Shown here: piece after piece, positions 37,801 through 45,759 of the stretch | Position numbering within the stretch: the stretch's first letter is position 1 | Layout: the number at the start of each line of letters is the position of its first letter | NCBI RefSeq assembly: GCF_002979915.1 | Contig: NZ_PCQA01000004.1 | Coordinates: forward strand, 186,001-250,000 | Reading direction: 5' to 3' | Origin: Arthrobacter sp. MYb213 | Lineage (GTDB): Bacteria > Actinomycetota > Actinomycetes > Actinomycetales > Micrococcaceae | Length of the DNA: 64,000 nucleotides | Notes under the pieces: generated by a model | Told to the model about the DNA's origin: nothing | What the model saw: only the letters and a program-made list of their open reading frames with translations | Database searches by the model: none | Position numbers and translations under genes: made by a program

Positions 37801-38251
37801 TATGTGCTGGTGGCTCTTCAACGATTTTCAGCAGGGCGTTAAAGCCCGCCGAAGTGACCATATGAGCCTCGTCAATAATGAAGATCTTGTAGCGGTCGCG
37901 GGTTGGCGCGAAAGTAGCGCGTTCGCGCAGATCACGTGCGTCTTCCACACCGCCGTGGCTGGCCGCGTCAATTTCGATCACATCGAGTGAACCTGGGCCA
38001 CCATTAGCCAGCTCCACACAACTTGGACACGTGCCACATGGGGTTGGCGTAGGGCCCTGTTCGCAGTTCAGGCAGCGCGCCAGAATTCGGGCGCTCGTAG
38101 TTTTGCCGCAACCGCGCGGTCCGGAAAAGAGGTAGGCGTGGTTGACGCGGTTCTTTTCCAAAGCCGTCATCAGTGGGGCCGTGACATGTTCCTGCCCGAT
38201 AACCTCGGCGAAAGTGTCTGGACGGTATCTGCGATAAAGCGCTGTACTCAC
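34847..38251 (-). CDS. dnaX: DNA polymerase III subunits gamma and tau
   Basis: 1134 residues, long for the family. The AAA+ clamp-loader domain (1-~365) has Walker A SGPRGCGKTTSA, a four-Cys zinc module (C64-C79 region: CLNCEQGPTPTPCGTCPSC) and Walker B IIDEAHMVT. The sensor and collar regions follow. Residues ~390-700 are a low-complexity Gln/Ala/Pro/Glu-rich segment including runs of Q. A predicted folded block (~700-785: PVQKFQQAWPAILEQLQSSSRVL) precedes another Pro/Ser-rich tail and a conserved end. It coordinates both replication polymerases. It starts nine bases after gluQ. Confidence 0.97.
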   Translation of the reverse strand: MSTALYRRYRPDTFAEVIGQEHVTAPLMTALEKNRVNHAYLFSGPRGCGKTTSARILARCLNCEQGPTPTPCGTCPSCVELANGGPGSLDVIEIDAASHGGVEDARDLRERATFAPTRDRYKIFIIDEAHMVTSAGFNALLKIVEEPPAHIKFIFATTEPEKVIGTIRSRTHHYPFRLVPPEALLAYLKVLCERENVVVADSVLPLVIRAGGGSVRDTLSVLDQLMAGAREGGVDYETAIALLGYTHSTLLDEVILSLHESNGASLFGAIDRIIQTGLDPRRFVEDLLERMRDLIIAKAMPEGLEKILRGTPADQLESLHLQASLVGAGELSRWADVTNQALSEMNGATSPRLHLELLAARLMLPGAENSASAFAARLDRLERHAISGALPELPEGEMPAHSSSATPSPAAARQGAAAVREALAAAKGRNGGVETPAAPEQSPAPAQAAPEQHPANTQQQTQQEVQVQPESQAPQPVAPQEQPREQAPTTQPQAPAPQGEPDINAPLDPDAARSLNTGEAADWGATWGPKEDLHPVTTPVQPGPSVPEARPEGVAPFSLIPDPAAGEDLSFGTGISIDDVKQNPAMAEFARRAAENRQQPTQQQSPQVQAQPQVQSEQPRQQPEATPSAPNQQRPEDLRRAEEQAAREQAEQRAAAEQREAQEKAAREQAEAQQRAQAQHQQPQQQQAAPQQQAPNAATPVQKFQQAWPAILEQLQSSSRVLHSMVANYGSVAGFDGRTLTLAFSNTGPIVNLRNRPDMMQILVGILCQVAGQQIEVVLTEGGSATAGGGSPKGERRPTPASAPAVANNVQAPNAGVTPNAPARPQTSPSAAQPEASRPESARSAAPMNKPAPTKDSGYVSNYDDVPPPLDEPYMDEPPYPDDGYATSGPTSAPVSVASPRPEPTTAPQVSAPSSLSPAVVEPVIPSPRATESRSFDGPPVAPRPRLTAGLSARQSEVASPAISRPVSQTPLHPGSTTDTFESKVIREPEPQPVAATPVAPAVVTPAAEPPNPAVQPATESAPAWGTPSESDDRPVAQTPVAGGRLSRYQQLMSQSKDNAPSTHQSSSDNGWGAPDRVTQTAPTEPEDFSPSEDDIEVEDSALIGVPAVERLLGGLVIEQRDVNGNVVEMKRGL

Positions 38252-38260
38252 ACCGGTACC

Positions 38261-39181
38261 CTATCGGTTGCGCGATGCCGGAGGCATCAACTGGTCGACA
38301 ATAAATTCTGGTTCTACAACCCAAGGCTCGCGAGGCAAGTCATCAGGGTTGAAGGAGTCCAAAGCGGCCTGCAAAGACGTTCCGGGCAAGCCCAATGACT
38401 CTAACAAGTAGGCGCGGATCTGGGCACCATTTACCCCTTTTTCGGAGAGGTCTTCGAGAGTTACTGCACCGTCGCGTTTAGCGAGCCTTTGGCCTTTGGA
38501 ATTCAACGCTAAAGGAACATGGGCGTAGGTCGGAATTGGCATTCCAAGTAGCTGCGCCAGATACGCCTGACGTGGGGCGGAGGACAAAAGGTCGTCTCCG
38601 CGCACGACTTGGTCAATGCCGTAGGCGCCGTCATCAACTACCACGGCAAGGTTATACGCGGGGGACCCGTCATTGCGTAGCAACACAAAGTCGTCAACGA
38701 TTCCGGTGTACTGGCCAAAAATTACATCGTGAACAGTGAACTGAGCAACCCCCGCGCGCAGTCGCAGTGCTGCTGGGCGTTCCTTGGATTTTTCGGCCCG
38801 TTCTTCGGAACTCAGATTTCGGCAAGTGCCTGGATAGGCGCCCGGAGCGGCATGTGGTGCACTGGCAGCTTCGGAAATATCTTTACGCGTGCAAAAGCAC
38901 TCGAAGAGTAGGTCTTTGTCCCGAAGTGATTGGATCGCATCGAGATAGACGGGTAGGCGCTCACTTTGACGTACCAACGGTGAATCGAATTCGAGGCCGA
39001 TAGCGGCAAGTTCGAAAAGCTGTTGTTCTTCGGCTCCGGAGCGCACACGGTCTAGGTCTTCAATGCGCAATAAGCATTGACGCCCGGTGGACTTAGCAAA
39101 AAGCCAAGCAAGAATAGCCGTGCGTAAGTTGCCCAAATGGAGTTGCCCAGTCGGGCTTGGGGCGAAACGACCAACGCCCAC
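38261..39181 (-). CDS. gluQ: Glutamyl-Q tRNA(Asp) synthetase
   Basis: 306 residues, the truncated GluRS-like length. The HIGH-like motif is HLGNLRTA near the N-terminus within RFAPSPTGQLHLGN. The zinc site residues are CFCTRKD and PGTCRN, and KMSKS is replaced by RLAKRDG. The enzyme attaches glutamate to queuosine in the anticodon of tRNA-Asp, without an anticodon-binding domain. It lies directly upstream of dnaX on the same strand and downstream of the SRP RNA gene. Confidence 0.95.
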   Translation of the reverse strand: MGVGRFAPSPTGQLHLGNLRTAILAWLFAKSTGRQCLLRIEDLDRVRSGAEEQQLFELAAIGLEFDSPLVRQSERLPVYLDAIQSLRDKDLLFECFCTRKDISEAASAPHAAPGAYPGTCRNLSSEERAEKSKERPAALRLRAGVAQFTVHDVIFGQYTGIVDDFVLLRNDGSPAYNLAVVVDDGAYGIDQVVRGDDLLSSAPRQAYLAQLLGMPIPTYAHVPLALNSKGQRLAKRDGAVTLEDLSEKGVNGAQIRAYLLESLGLPGTSLQAALDSFNPDDLPREPWVVEPEFIVDQLMPPASRNR

Positions 39182-39214
39182 GCGAACTCCATTCGGCTTG
39201 CTAGAAAAATAAAA

Positions 39215-39302
39215 GACCCCTCATGCACCTGCCAGAGCCCATCTACCCTTGCTACCTTCCGGTCCTGGGGGAGTTCAACAGGATGACACCACACGAGGGG
39301 TC
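39215..39302 (-). ncRNA. ffs: Small signal recognition particle RNA (4.5S)
   Basis: On the minus strand the ends pair (GACCCCTC/GAGGGGTC). Between them is the near-invariant SRP domain IV: GAACTCCCCCAGGACCGGAA followed by GGTAGCAAGGGTAG, with the GGAA tetraloop and the asymmetric internal loop. The T-rich sequence TTTTATTTTTC follows immediately as a terminator. The RNA binds Ffh to target membrane proteins. It lies between the DUF222/HNH gene and gluQ. Confidence 0.96.
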
Positions 39303-39392
39303 ATAGAAGATACTACCCGAGAGATGGGGATGGGTAAAAATCGGCAGGCGTGCGCTTGCTCTCAACCCGGGGAAGAGATTGCATAGGTTGAC

Positions 39393-40916
39393 TCACCCAA
39401 CTTCCGCGTCCGGTGGGTCATACCAGCCAAGTACTCTTCGTATTCGAGCAGGCAATTCAGACGCTGGGAGCATCGGAGTCTGGTTCCGCTCAAAGTCGAA
39501 GTTCTGCACACTGGTGACGCTGCCAGGAAGCTCCACCTGCAAGATTCCGTTTGGCGACCGCCAATTGACCGATCCGTCGGGCATATACGTGGACTGCCAA
39601 CCGAGCGCGTGTTTAAACATTTGATGACGTTTGCACAATAACTGTGAATTAGTTCGGTTTGTATGGCCGCCTTTGGCCCAGTCATCAATATGATCGATTT
39701 CGCTGGATTCAGGTAGTCGGTTGCATCCGGGGAACCTGCAATGGTTATCGCGTTCTCGCAGTAAATCTTTCAGGGCTTTGGACGGTCGATATCTACGCCT
39801 ACCCACGTCGATTACCGCACCCGACCAGGGATCGGTGAGTACCGCCATCAGCGAAGGAGCATCTTTTGCTACGCGCAAGGCAGCTCCGATGCCAATCGGT
39901 CCGTATCCTTCAAGATCCGCCAGCGTCCTAGATGGATCTGCGAGCATCTGCAAGGCCGGAATGGTCAACGATACGCGAGCTTTAAGCGGTGTGCCTTCGC
40001 TAGCTGGCCAGCCGTCCAGGATGGCATCGCGGAGGATATCTGCGCGACGTTGTTGTTCGTTACGCAGATCTTCTGGATCGTCGTGGTTACGGGCATGCCA
40101 GTTGACCGTGTTGAGGATCGCCAGTGCGTCCTCTGCGGGAATGCGGAGTTGGAGCACCGCCATTCCATCGGCTTCAGGCCACCAGATGACCGAACGGGTC
40201 TCGCGGCCTCTGTCATGACGTTCCTCCACTGGTTCTGGCAAGAAGCGTTCGCGCATCTTACGCGCACGGTCTTTCACCGAACGATCCGAACCGGTACGAG
40301 CAATAGGTAGAAGCACCTGTTGCAGTTGCTGGACATTATCGGGTTCGAGATCCTGAGACTGAGCGACGATTTCGGTGGCACTTTTGGTAGTGATGGTGCC
40401 TTGGCTCAATTCACTGAGAGTTTCTTTACAGAGATAACGCAATCCCTCAGCCGTGAAAAGTTTGCTCTGGGTAATTCGATCGCTTTGGCGCAAGGCACCG
40501 GAGGCTTCGGCAATAAATGAGGCTCGCACCAATGGTTCCGACTGCGGGTTTACACCAAAGCGTTCTGCGGCTTGGATTTGAAGCGAGTCCTCGATAAGAA
40601 ATTCTTGAGTACCTGTTTGCGCCGCCTGCTTGGTTGCCAATTCGTAGGTGTCGGCTAGTAGCACCGCCTCTGCAGCGTCAAGCATGCTGCGGGCCTGGCT
40701 AAGAAGCTTTAACTGGCTTAGACCACTGCCAGGTTCGATGGCTCTGCCCGATTCATGGAGCTCCTTGGTGATGGCTGCCAGTTGGGCGAAGATCGTATCC
40801 TGCTCAATATTGGCAGCCCACATGCCGTCGGTACCTGGATCTGTTCTGGTGCCCGGCGGACTGATATGGAGACGATGCGCATCATCGTCGTTATGAAATA
40901 CCTCTCGTTTATTCAT
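39393..40916 (-). CDS. DUF222/HNH endonuclease (13E12-repeat-like protein)
   Basis: 507 residues. The N-terminal ~330 residues match DUF222 (AAEAVLLADTYELATKQAAQTG, TITTKSATEIVAQSQ, RADILRDAILDGWPA). The C-terminus has an HNH domain: RERDNHCRFPGCNRLPESSEIDHIDDWAKGGHT...NSQLLCKRHQMFKH. Such proteins are multi-copy in Actinobacteria, often near tRNA genes and mobile regions, and may be homing-endonuclease-like. A tRNA-Ser gene lies 190 bp upstream. No clear Shine-Dalgarno precedes the ATG. Confidence 0.92.
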   Translation of the reverse strand: MNKREVFHNDDDAHRLHISPPGTRTDPGTDGMWAANIEQDTIFAQLAAITKELHESGRAIEPGSGLSQLKLLSQARSMLDAAEAVLLADTYELATKQAAQTGTQEFLIEDSLQIQAAERFGVNPQSEPLVRASFIAEASGALRQSDRITQSKLFTAEGLRYLCKETLSELSQGTITTKSATEIVAQSQDLEPDNVQQLQQVLLPIARTGSDRSVKDRARKMRERFLPEPVEERHDRGRETRSVIWWPEADGMAVLQLRIPAEDALAILNTVNWHARNHDDPEDLRNEQQRRADILRDAILDGWPASEGTPLKARVSLTIPALQMLADPSRTLADLEGYGPIGIGAALRVAKDAPSLMAVLTDPWSGAVIDVGRRRYRPSKALKDLLRERDNHCRFPGCNRLPESSEIDHIDDWAKGGHTNRTNSQLLCKRHQMFKHALGWQSTYMPDGSVNWRSPNGILQVELPGSVTSVQNFDFERNQTPMLPASELPARIRRVLGWYDPPDAEVG

Positions 40917-41103
40917 GTTTTAAGTGTCTAATGGGTGCTAGGAGAGCAGTTGGGAGCTTTTACCAGTTGTGGATAAAGGTAAAAATCCCCTAAAGTTAGG
41001 CAATTTTATGTGTTGGATAACCGCATAATGATTGCTGAAGTTCTCGATTCGTGATTGTGACGATATTTAGATATGCTGGTACCTGCTCCACGGAGCAAAC
41101 TGA

Positions 41104-41188
41104 GGAGGATTCGCCTAGCGGCCTATGGCGCACGCCTGGAACGCGTGTTGGGTTAACGCCCTCAGGGGTTCAAATCCCCTATCCTCCG
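41104..41188 (+). tRNA. tRNA-Ser (anticodon GGA)
   Basis: The acceptor arms GGAGGAT and ATCCTCC pair. The anticodon stem CACGC/GCGTG encloses CTGGAAC with anticodon GGA. A long variable arm (GTTGGGTTAACGCCC region) and the T arm GGGGTTCAAATCCCC follow. This is a class II serine tRNA reading UCC/UCU. The 3' end is followed by CCG, so the CCA tail is not fully encoded. Confidence 0.96.
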
Positions 41189-41194
41189 CCGATG

Positions 41195-41220
41195 AAAACC
41201 CCCGAGAAATCGGGGGTTTT
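41195..41220 (+). terminator. Terminator after tRNA-Ser
   Basis: AAAACCCCCGA (41195-41205), loop GAAA and TCGGGGGTTTT (41210-41220) make a textbook GNRA-capped hairpin with a T-tract. Confidence 0.93.
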
Positions 41221-41312
41221 CGTGTTTAAATTTGCTTCCAGGAGTAGCATCCATAAGTACGTTGTGCTCGCGCGCGACGCTGGGTCGTTTCGCCGTAGTT
41301 TGGAGGAATTTT

Positions 41313-41684
41313 ATGAGCTGCAGGTTCGAAGAACTCGCGATTGACTGTAAAAATCCGGTACTCATTGCCCGGTTTTGGGCTGAAGCGCTCAACTACTCGG
41401 TGCTCTCTGAAGAAGTCGGCTTAGTGACTATCGGGCCTGCGGAAAAATCATCGTTAGGTCCACATCCGGTGTTGACCTTCGCGCAGGTTCCAGAAGAGAA
41501 GACATCTAAGAACCGGCTACATATAGATGTTCGCCCGACTGACTGCACGCAAGATGAAGAAGTTGAGCGGCTACTATCGCTGGGTGCTACGTACCCTGAA
41601 GTTGATGCGAGTGATGTTTCATGGGTCATCCTTCTTGACCCTGAAGGCAATGAATTTTGCGTCCTCAGTTCGCAGCAGCTGTAG
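41313..41684 (+). CDS. VOC/glyoxalase-like domain protein
   Basis: 123 residues from the ATG at 41313, with TGGAGGA upstream; the longer frame is unsupported. The pattern ELAIDCKNPVLIARFWAEALNY...RLHIDVRP...VILLDPEGNEFCVL is the glyoxalase_6 type of the vicinal oxygen chelate fold, common in actinobacteria. The substrate is unknown. It stands between tRNA-Ser and the orphan response regulator. Confidence 0.88.
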   Translation: MSCRFEELAIDCKNPVLIARFWAEALNYSVLSEEVGLVTIGPAEKSSLGPHPVLTFAQVPEEKTSKNRLHIDVRPTDCTQDEEVERLLSLGATYPEVDASDVSWVILLDPEGNEFCVLSSQQL

Positions 41685-41767
41685 TGCTCGCTCTCGGTCA
41701 ACCTGTCGAGGCCGTCCGGTAGCATGGTTTCTCAGGTGGACAGTGAGGGCGATCACTAAATGGGGGT

Positions 41768-42532
41768 GTGGCTGGCTTGGCTGGGGAAAATCGTAAGGCA
41801 GTCGTTATTGAGCACGAATTTGAGACCCGAGCAGTCTTGTCTCGACTGCTCAAACACGTGGGATTTGTTGTTCAAGAGGCCTCGACTGGGGAAGAAGGCG
41901 TCGATCTAGCCACACGGAGCAATCCAGAAGTAATTGTGGTGGGGTATGGCCTTCGAGATATTGACGGGCACGAAACGCTACGGCGGATTTCTGCGCGAGT
42001 TAATGCGCTGCTACTAGCAGTGCTTGAAACAAATGATGAGTTTGAAGTAGTTCATGCCTATGACTCCGGTGCCGACGGCGTAGTTGCGAAGCCGATAAAA
42101 GAGCGAGAATTCAGGGCGCGCGTCGATTCCTTCGTCCGGCGGCAAGACAATATCAATAATTTGCTCGCCTTGCGTGAGCGCCGTGCGGATCAGATCCTTC
42201 GCCATCGAAACCTCTCGCTGAACGTTGTGACCTGGCAAGTGATGATTGATGACGTGTCGGTTGAGCTGACTGCTACTGAATTTTCGCTGTTGCGCGCGCT
42301 GCTGGTGTATCCCGGGCATGTGCGAAGCAAAAAAGAGCTTGCTCGCATTCTGAGCGATGAAGATGAGCTGGAAGCGGTGGACTTATATGTGTCACCGGCA
42401 GCCGTACGAAGCATTGAAGTGCATATTGCAAATCTAAGGCGCAAACTAGGCGATTCGGCGCGTGAAGAACTGTGGATCGAGACGGTACGCGGTGTCGGAT
42501 ACCGAATGATTGGGCCCCACGAAACCAAGTAA
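41768..42532 (+). CDS. Atypical OmpR-family response regulator lacking the phosphoacceptor
   Basis: 254 residues starting with GTG after a run of G. The receiver (~10-122) keeps the fold and the Lys in VVAKPI (K108). However, the phosphoacceptor Asp is Gly59 (VIVVGYGLRDIDG), and the acidic pair reads E15-H16 instead of two acidic residues. The C-terminal winged helix is intact (TATEFSLLRALLVYPG, VRSIEVHIANLRRKLGD, IETVRGVGYRM). No histidine kinase is adjacent. It probably binds DNA without phosphorylation, or responds to another signal. Confidence 0.9.
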   Translation: MAGLAGENRKAVVIEHEFETRAVLSRLLKHVGFVVQEASTGEEGVDLATRSNPEVIVVGYGLRDIDGHETLRRISARVNALLLAVLETNDEFEVVHAYDSGADGVVAKPIKEREFRARVDSFVRRQDNINNLLALRERRADQILRHRNLSLNVVTWQVMIDDVSVELTATEFSLLRALLVYPGHVRSKKELARILSDEDELEAVDLYVSPAAVRSIEVHIANLRRKLGDSAREELWIETVRGVGYRMIGPHETK

Positions 42533-42715
42533 TACCGGCTGGATAATTCTTGAGCTGATCTTGAGCTGTCGATGGCGTCAACTTGAGACTCATCGAGCAC
42601 AATGTTGTCCATGGCTTTGGGCCAGACGGGGCGAAGTGCTGAATCAGGTTAGGACTTGGGGGACTAATCGACTGTCGAGCAGGCGGTTTTCTATACAGAT
42701 ACCCGTTTAAGTGAG

Positions 42716-42759
42716 TGAAGGCTTCGAAATAGTAGCGCAATACTATTTCGAAGCCTTCA
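42716..42759. terminator. Bidirectional terminator, 19-bp stem
   Basis: 42716-42734 pairs perfectly with 42741-42759 around GCGCAA. It lies between convergent genes. Confidence 0.85.
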
Positions 42760-42780
42760 TACTTCAGCGGAAATCGGTGA

Positions 42781-43821
42781 CTAGACAGATGCCGTGGGGC
42801 TGCTCAATTCTGGGTAATGAATAGCAGCGGTTTGTGGGTGGGCACGCAACCAACCCTTGAGTACATTGGCGCCATACGAGGCGAGCATCGGGTTCTGTGG
42901 ATCATCAGAGATTCCTCGTGCTTGCGCTGCAAGAGCTGCCGGTAGCTGCACCTTATCAATCACCGCGTCTAGGCGTGGGGAATAGAAGAACGGCACGGAG
43001 TAACGGTCCACGCCGGCTGGCGGTGCGATCACCCGGTGAATGGTTGCCATCAGATATCCGTCGGTAGCTACTTCGAGCATTTCGCCAAGGTTGACCACTA
43101 GCGCACCGGGGGTAGGCGGCACCGCAATCCACTCTTCCTGGCCGTATGGCTGCACCTGCAGGCCGCCAACTTGGTCTTGTAATAGCAGGGTTACAAAACC
43201 GTAGTCAGCGTGTAAACCTACGCCCTGGTTGCCGGACTCCGGAACCACGTCACCTGAGACATAATGTACTAGTTTGCCCATCCAAGAAGGAGTCTTGGCG
43301 AAGGGTTCATCAAAATGATCTTCGGGTAGCCCCATACCAACTGCAAGCGCAGAGAGTAGTTCGTGACCGGTCTGATTCATCAGTTCCGCCCACTGCATGG
43401 CCCGTTCTTCGAGCTGTGGGAAATCTTCTGGGAACTGGTTCGGCCCCTGAAGATTCAAGAATGGTTTGTCGCTCGGAACCTCGGAGAGAGTCTCACGTGC
43501 TGGACCGTAATCAATCTGTTCGCGTGCGTCTGCGCGACCCCGAGTGATCTCGGTGCCCATACGGGTGTAACCGCGGAATTGGGCACTGTTTCGGTTGTCG
43601 AGCTTGATCTTCTCTTCGACCGGTTTTTTGAAGAACTCGGCAATGGTGTCTAAGAGTTCCTGATCCTGGTTTTCTTGGGAGCCGTAACCCACGATTTGAA
43701 AGAAACCTACGCGATGCGCGGCATCGCGTAGCGCTACTATGAAGGCTTCGTTAAAGCTTCCATCGGCGTTACGTGCGGTAGAGATATCGAGGACTGGGAT
43801 CTCGGTGACTACGTTGTTCAT
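42781..43821 (-). CDS. 2-oxoglutarate/Fe(II) oxygenase, isopenicillin N synthase-like
   Basis: 346 residues from the ATG at 43821. The N-terminal non-haem dioxygenase region starts EIPVLDIS and contains HRVGFFQIVGYG. The iron ligands are in VGLHADYGF (His-x-Asp) and ATIHRVIAPP (His). The RYSVPFF motif provides the Arg-x-Ser that binds the co-substrate. The IPNS-like family in bacteria covers many oxidative reactions, and nothing nearby points to antibiotic synthesis. Two inverted repeats lie upstream of the start. Confidence 0.9.
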   Translation of the reverse strand: MNNVVTEIPVLDISTARNADGSFNEAFIVALRDAAHRVGFFQIVGYGSQENQDQELLDTIAEFFKKPVEEKIKLDNRNSAQFRGYTRMGTEITRGRADAREQIDYGPARETLSEVPSDKPFLNLQGPNQFPEDFPQLEERAMQWAELMNQTGHELLSALAVGMGLPEDHFDEPFAKTPSWMGKLVHYVSGDVVPESGNQGVGLHADYGFVTLLLQDQVGGLQVQPYGQEEWIAVPPTPGALVVNLGEMLEVATDGYLMATIHRVIAPPAGVDRYSVPFFYSPRLDAVIDKVQLPAALAAQARGISDDPQNPMLASYGANVLKGWLRAHPQTAAIHYPELSSPTASV

Positions 43822-43856
43822 ACATCTAGCGTGCACCCAAAAACACAATTGTTACT

Positions 43857-43954
43857 AGCGTCCGTTACGCTGAGTTCCGCCAAGTTTCACCCATCGTAAC
43901 AATCCTTGCTTTTTGCTTAACAAAGTCCCATTATTAGCGATCGCGATTCGCTAA
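43857..43954 (-). promoter_or_regulatory. Two palindromes upstream of the oxygenase gene
   Basis: AGCGT-N5-ACGCT at 43857-43871 and TTAGCGA-N7-TCGCTAA at 43934-43954 share the core AGCG/CGCT. They lie 36 and 113 bp upstream of the ATG and could be operator sites. The binding protein is unknown. Confidence 0.35.
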
Positions 43955-44080
43955 ACAGTTTTCTCGGTAGTGGTTGGTGCCTGGCCCGTCATTTCTTCGC
44001 ATATCGGTTTTAAACGTGAAGAATGTGCGTTTTGCGGAGGGTAAAGTGTTTTTTCTGGTAGTTGTACATATGCTTAGAGA

Positions 44081-44380
44081 GTGATTTTCCGAGCAGTGGG
44101 CGATTCCCGTCCGTACCCAGCGCATGAGTTATCCACCTCTCGGCAGTGGAGTGAAATCCCTCCACAGCAGGTGAAGCTCGACGAGCTGGTGACCACTAAG
44201 ACGGTGCTCGATTTATCGGCACTGCTTTCCGAGGACTCAACCTTCTACGGAGATCTGTTCCCGCACGTAGTGCGCTGGCAGGGCACTTTGTATCTGGAAG
44301 ATGGGTTGCACCGAGCCTTACGTTCGGCGTTGCACCATCGAGCAATAATCCATGCAAGGGTGTTGGATCTTGAAGGCTAA
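44081..44380 (+). CDS. Small ParB-like/VapB-annotated actinobacterial protein
   Basis: 99 residues starting with GTG. The sequence VKLDELVTTKTVLDLSALL...LFPHVVRWQGTLYLEDGLHRALRSAL...ARVLDL recalls the ParB/sulfiredoxin fold, in which the D-G-x-H-R element binds nucleotide. Databases often call homologues VapB-type antitoxin, but no PIN-domain toxin is next to it. It precedes the LytR_C gene by 66 bp, an association I recall from other actinobacteria. Function is unknown. Confidence 0.75.
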   Translation: MIFRAVGDSRPYPAHELSTSRQWSEIPPQQVKLDELVTTKTVLDLSALLSEDSTFYGDLFPHVVRWQGTLYLEDGLHRALRSALHHRAIIHARVLDLEG

Positions 44381-44446
44381 CGGGTAGGCTTCGACTCAAG
44401 ATAGCCTCACATCGCAGGCCCAAGGGTGCGCAGGGAAGGTGGGTTT

Positions 44447-45079
44447 ATGACCGAGCCGAAGGATCGCCGCGATCCAAGCAGCTGGCATGGGCAACACATC
44501 GTCAGCGAAGCAGAGCTCGCCTTTCAATCCGATGGGCAGGCCAAAAAGCGTCGCCGTAGTCGACAGAACGTGGTTTTTACGGTCATGGCCTCGCTGGTCG
44601 TGGTCGTTTTTGTGGCTTCAGTACTGATCTTCACCGGCAACTGGCCCTGGAATAAAGACCAAGCACCACAGGCAGGAAGCGATGCTCCGGCCAAAATCGA
44701 AAACCCGGTGTGTCCTGATGTGAACTTCAAAATTCAAGATCCGGGCACGGTCATGGTCCGCGTACTGAATACCACCGGTGAGTCAGGATTAGCAGGGGCA
44801 ACGGCCGAAAGCCTTAAAGAGCGTGGCTTCACCATCACCTCGGTCACCGAATCAGCCAGTGACTATGCCGATGAAGTGGGAGCGGTGATTGCCGGCCCCA
44901 AGGGTTACGCGCAAGCGCTGAGCATTCAACGGCAGGTCCCTGGTGCAGTATTCGTCTTTGACAAAGACCGCCGCGATGATCGCGTTGATTTAGAGGTCGG
45001 AGCCAAGTTCGAAGGACTGGAAAAGGAGCGCAAGTTGAATGACGGTCCCGGAAAGCTTCGCTGCGCAGAATCGAAATAG
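44447..45079 (+). CDS. Membrane protein with LytR C-terminal domain
   Basis: 210 residues from the ATG at 44447, with GGAAGGTGG upstream. A basic cytoplasmic N-terminus (KKRRRSRQN) is followed by one membrane segment (~42-65). The extracytoplasmic LytR_C domain comes after it (~95-195): VMVRVLNTTGESGLAGATAESLKERGF and YADEVGAVIAGPKGYAQAL. The domain also forms the C-terminus of LytR-CpsA-Psr cell-wall ligases. Stand-alone forms probably act in wall assembly; the catalytic LCP domain is absent. Confidence 0.88.
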   Translation: MTEPKDRRDPSSWHGQHIVSEAELAFQSDGQAKKRRRSRQNVVFTVMASLVVVVFVASVLIFTGNWPWNKDQAPQAGSDAPAKIENPVCPDVNFKIQDPGTVMVRVLNTTGESGLAGATAESLKERGFTITSVTESASDYADEVGAVIAGPKGYAQALSIQRQVPGAVFVFDKDRRDDRVDLEVGAKFEGLEKERKLNDGPGKLRCAESK

Positions 45080-45102
45080 CGGCAGCGAAGCACCGGTGGA
45101 AT

Positions 45103-45759
45103 CTAGCTAACGGTTTCGGCGTGAACCTGAGTCAGCGCGTTGGTGAAAGCCTCGGCTGGCTGCGCTCCGGAGATGCCGTATTTGCCGTCAATAACAAAGA
45201 ATGGCACTCCGCTAATGCCCAACTGACGAGCCTGCTCGATATCTGCATTAACTTCTTCGGCGTATTTCTGCGTACTCAGTGTCTGTGCGGTAGCGGACTC
45301 ATCGAGTCCGACCTGCGTAGCGAGCTTGGCAAGAACCTGGCGGTCTGCGGTATCCAGGCCGCGCTCGAAATGTGCCGAAAGTAAGGTCTCTTTCATCTCG
45401 CTGCCCTTGGACTCGGTCTTCGCCTGCTCAAGTAGGCGCAGTGCGGTGAACGAGTTAGCCGGACGCAACTGATCAAATCTGTAGTTGAGTCCTTCGCCAG
45501 CGGCCTGCTCGGTGACATGTTCTAACATGCCCTTCACCTGCTCCGGATCCATACCCTTTATCTGCGAAAGGTACTGCAACTCATCACCGTCATAGTGTTC
45601 GGGCAGGCTCGGATCCAGTTGGTATGCATGCCAATACACATCCACGTTGTCGGAGAACTCAAATTCTTCGACACCCTTTTCAAAGCGGCGCTTTCCAATG
45701 AAGCACCAAGGGCAGGCAATATCGGACCAGATGTCCACACGGACTCGTTTTTCACTCAT
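45103..45759 (-). CDS. DsbA-family (FrnE-like) oxidoreductase
   Basis: 218 residues from the ATG at 45759 (MSEKRVRVD). The thioredoxin-fold active site is DIACPWCFIGKRRFEKG, with the C-P-W-C motif of the FrnE/2-hydroxychromene isomerase branch. GISGVPFFVIDGKYGISGAQP contains the cis-Pro. No signal peptide is present, so it acts in the cytoplasm. Members have roles in disulfide handling and polyketide chemistry; none is indicated by the neighbours. Confidence 0.92.
   Translation of the reverse strand: MSEKRVRVDIWSDIACPWCFIGKRRFEKGVEEFEFSDNVDVYWHAYQLDPSLPEHYDGDELQYLSQIKGMDPEQVKGMLEHVTEQAAGEGLNYRFDQLRPANSFTALRLLEQAKTESKGSEMKETLLSAHFERGLDTADRQVLAKLATQVGLDESATAQTLSTQKYAEEVNADIEQARQLGISGVPFFVIDGKYGISGAQPAEAFTNALTQVHAETVS

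Noticed and set aside
39215-39302. The pairing ends of the SRP RNA considered as a simple terminator of gluQ or the HNH gene
   Set aside because: The internal sequence matches the conserved SRP domain IV, so this is an RNA gene.
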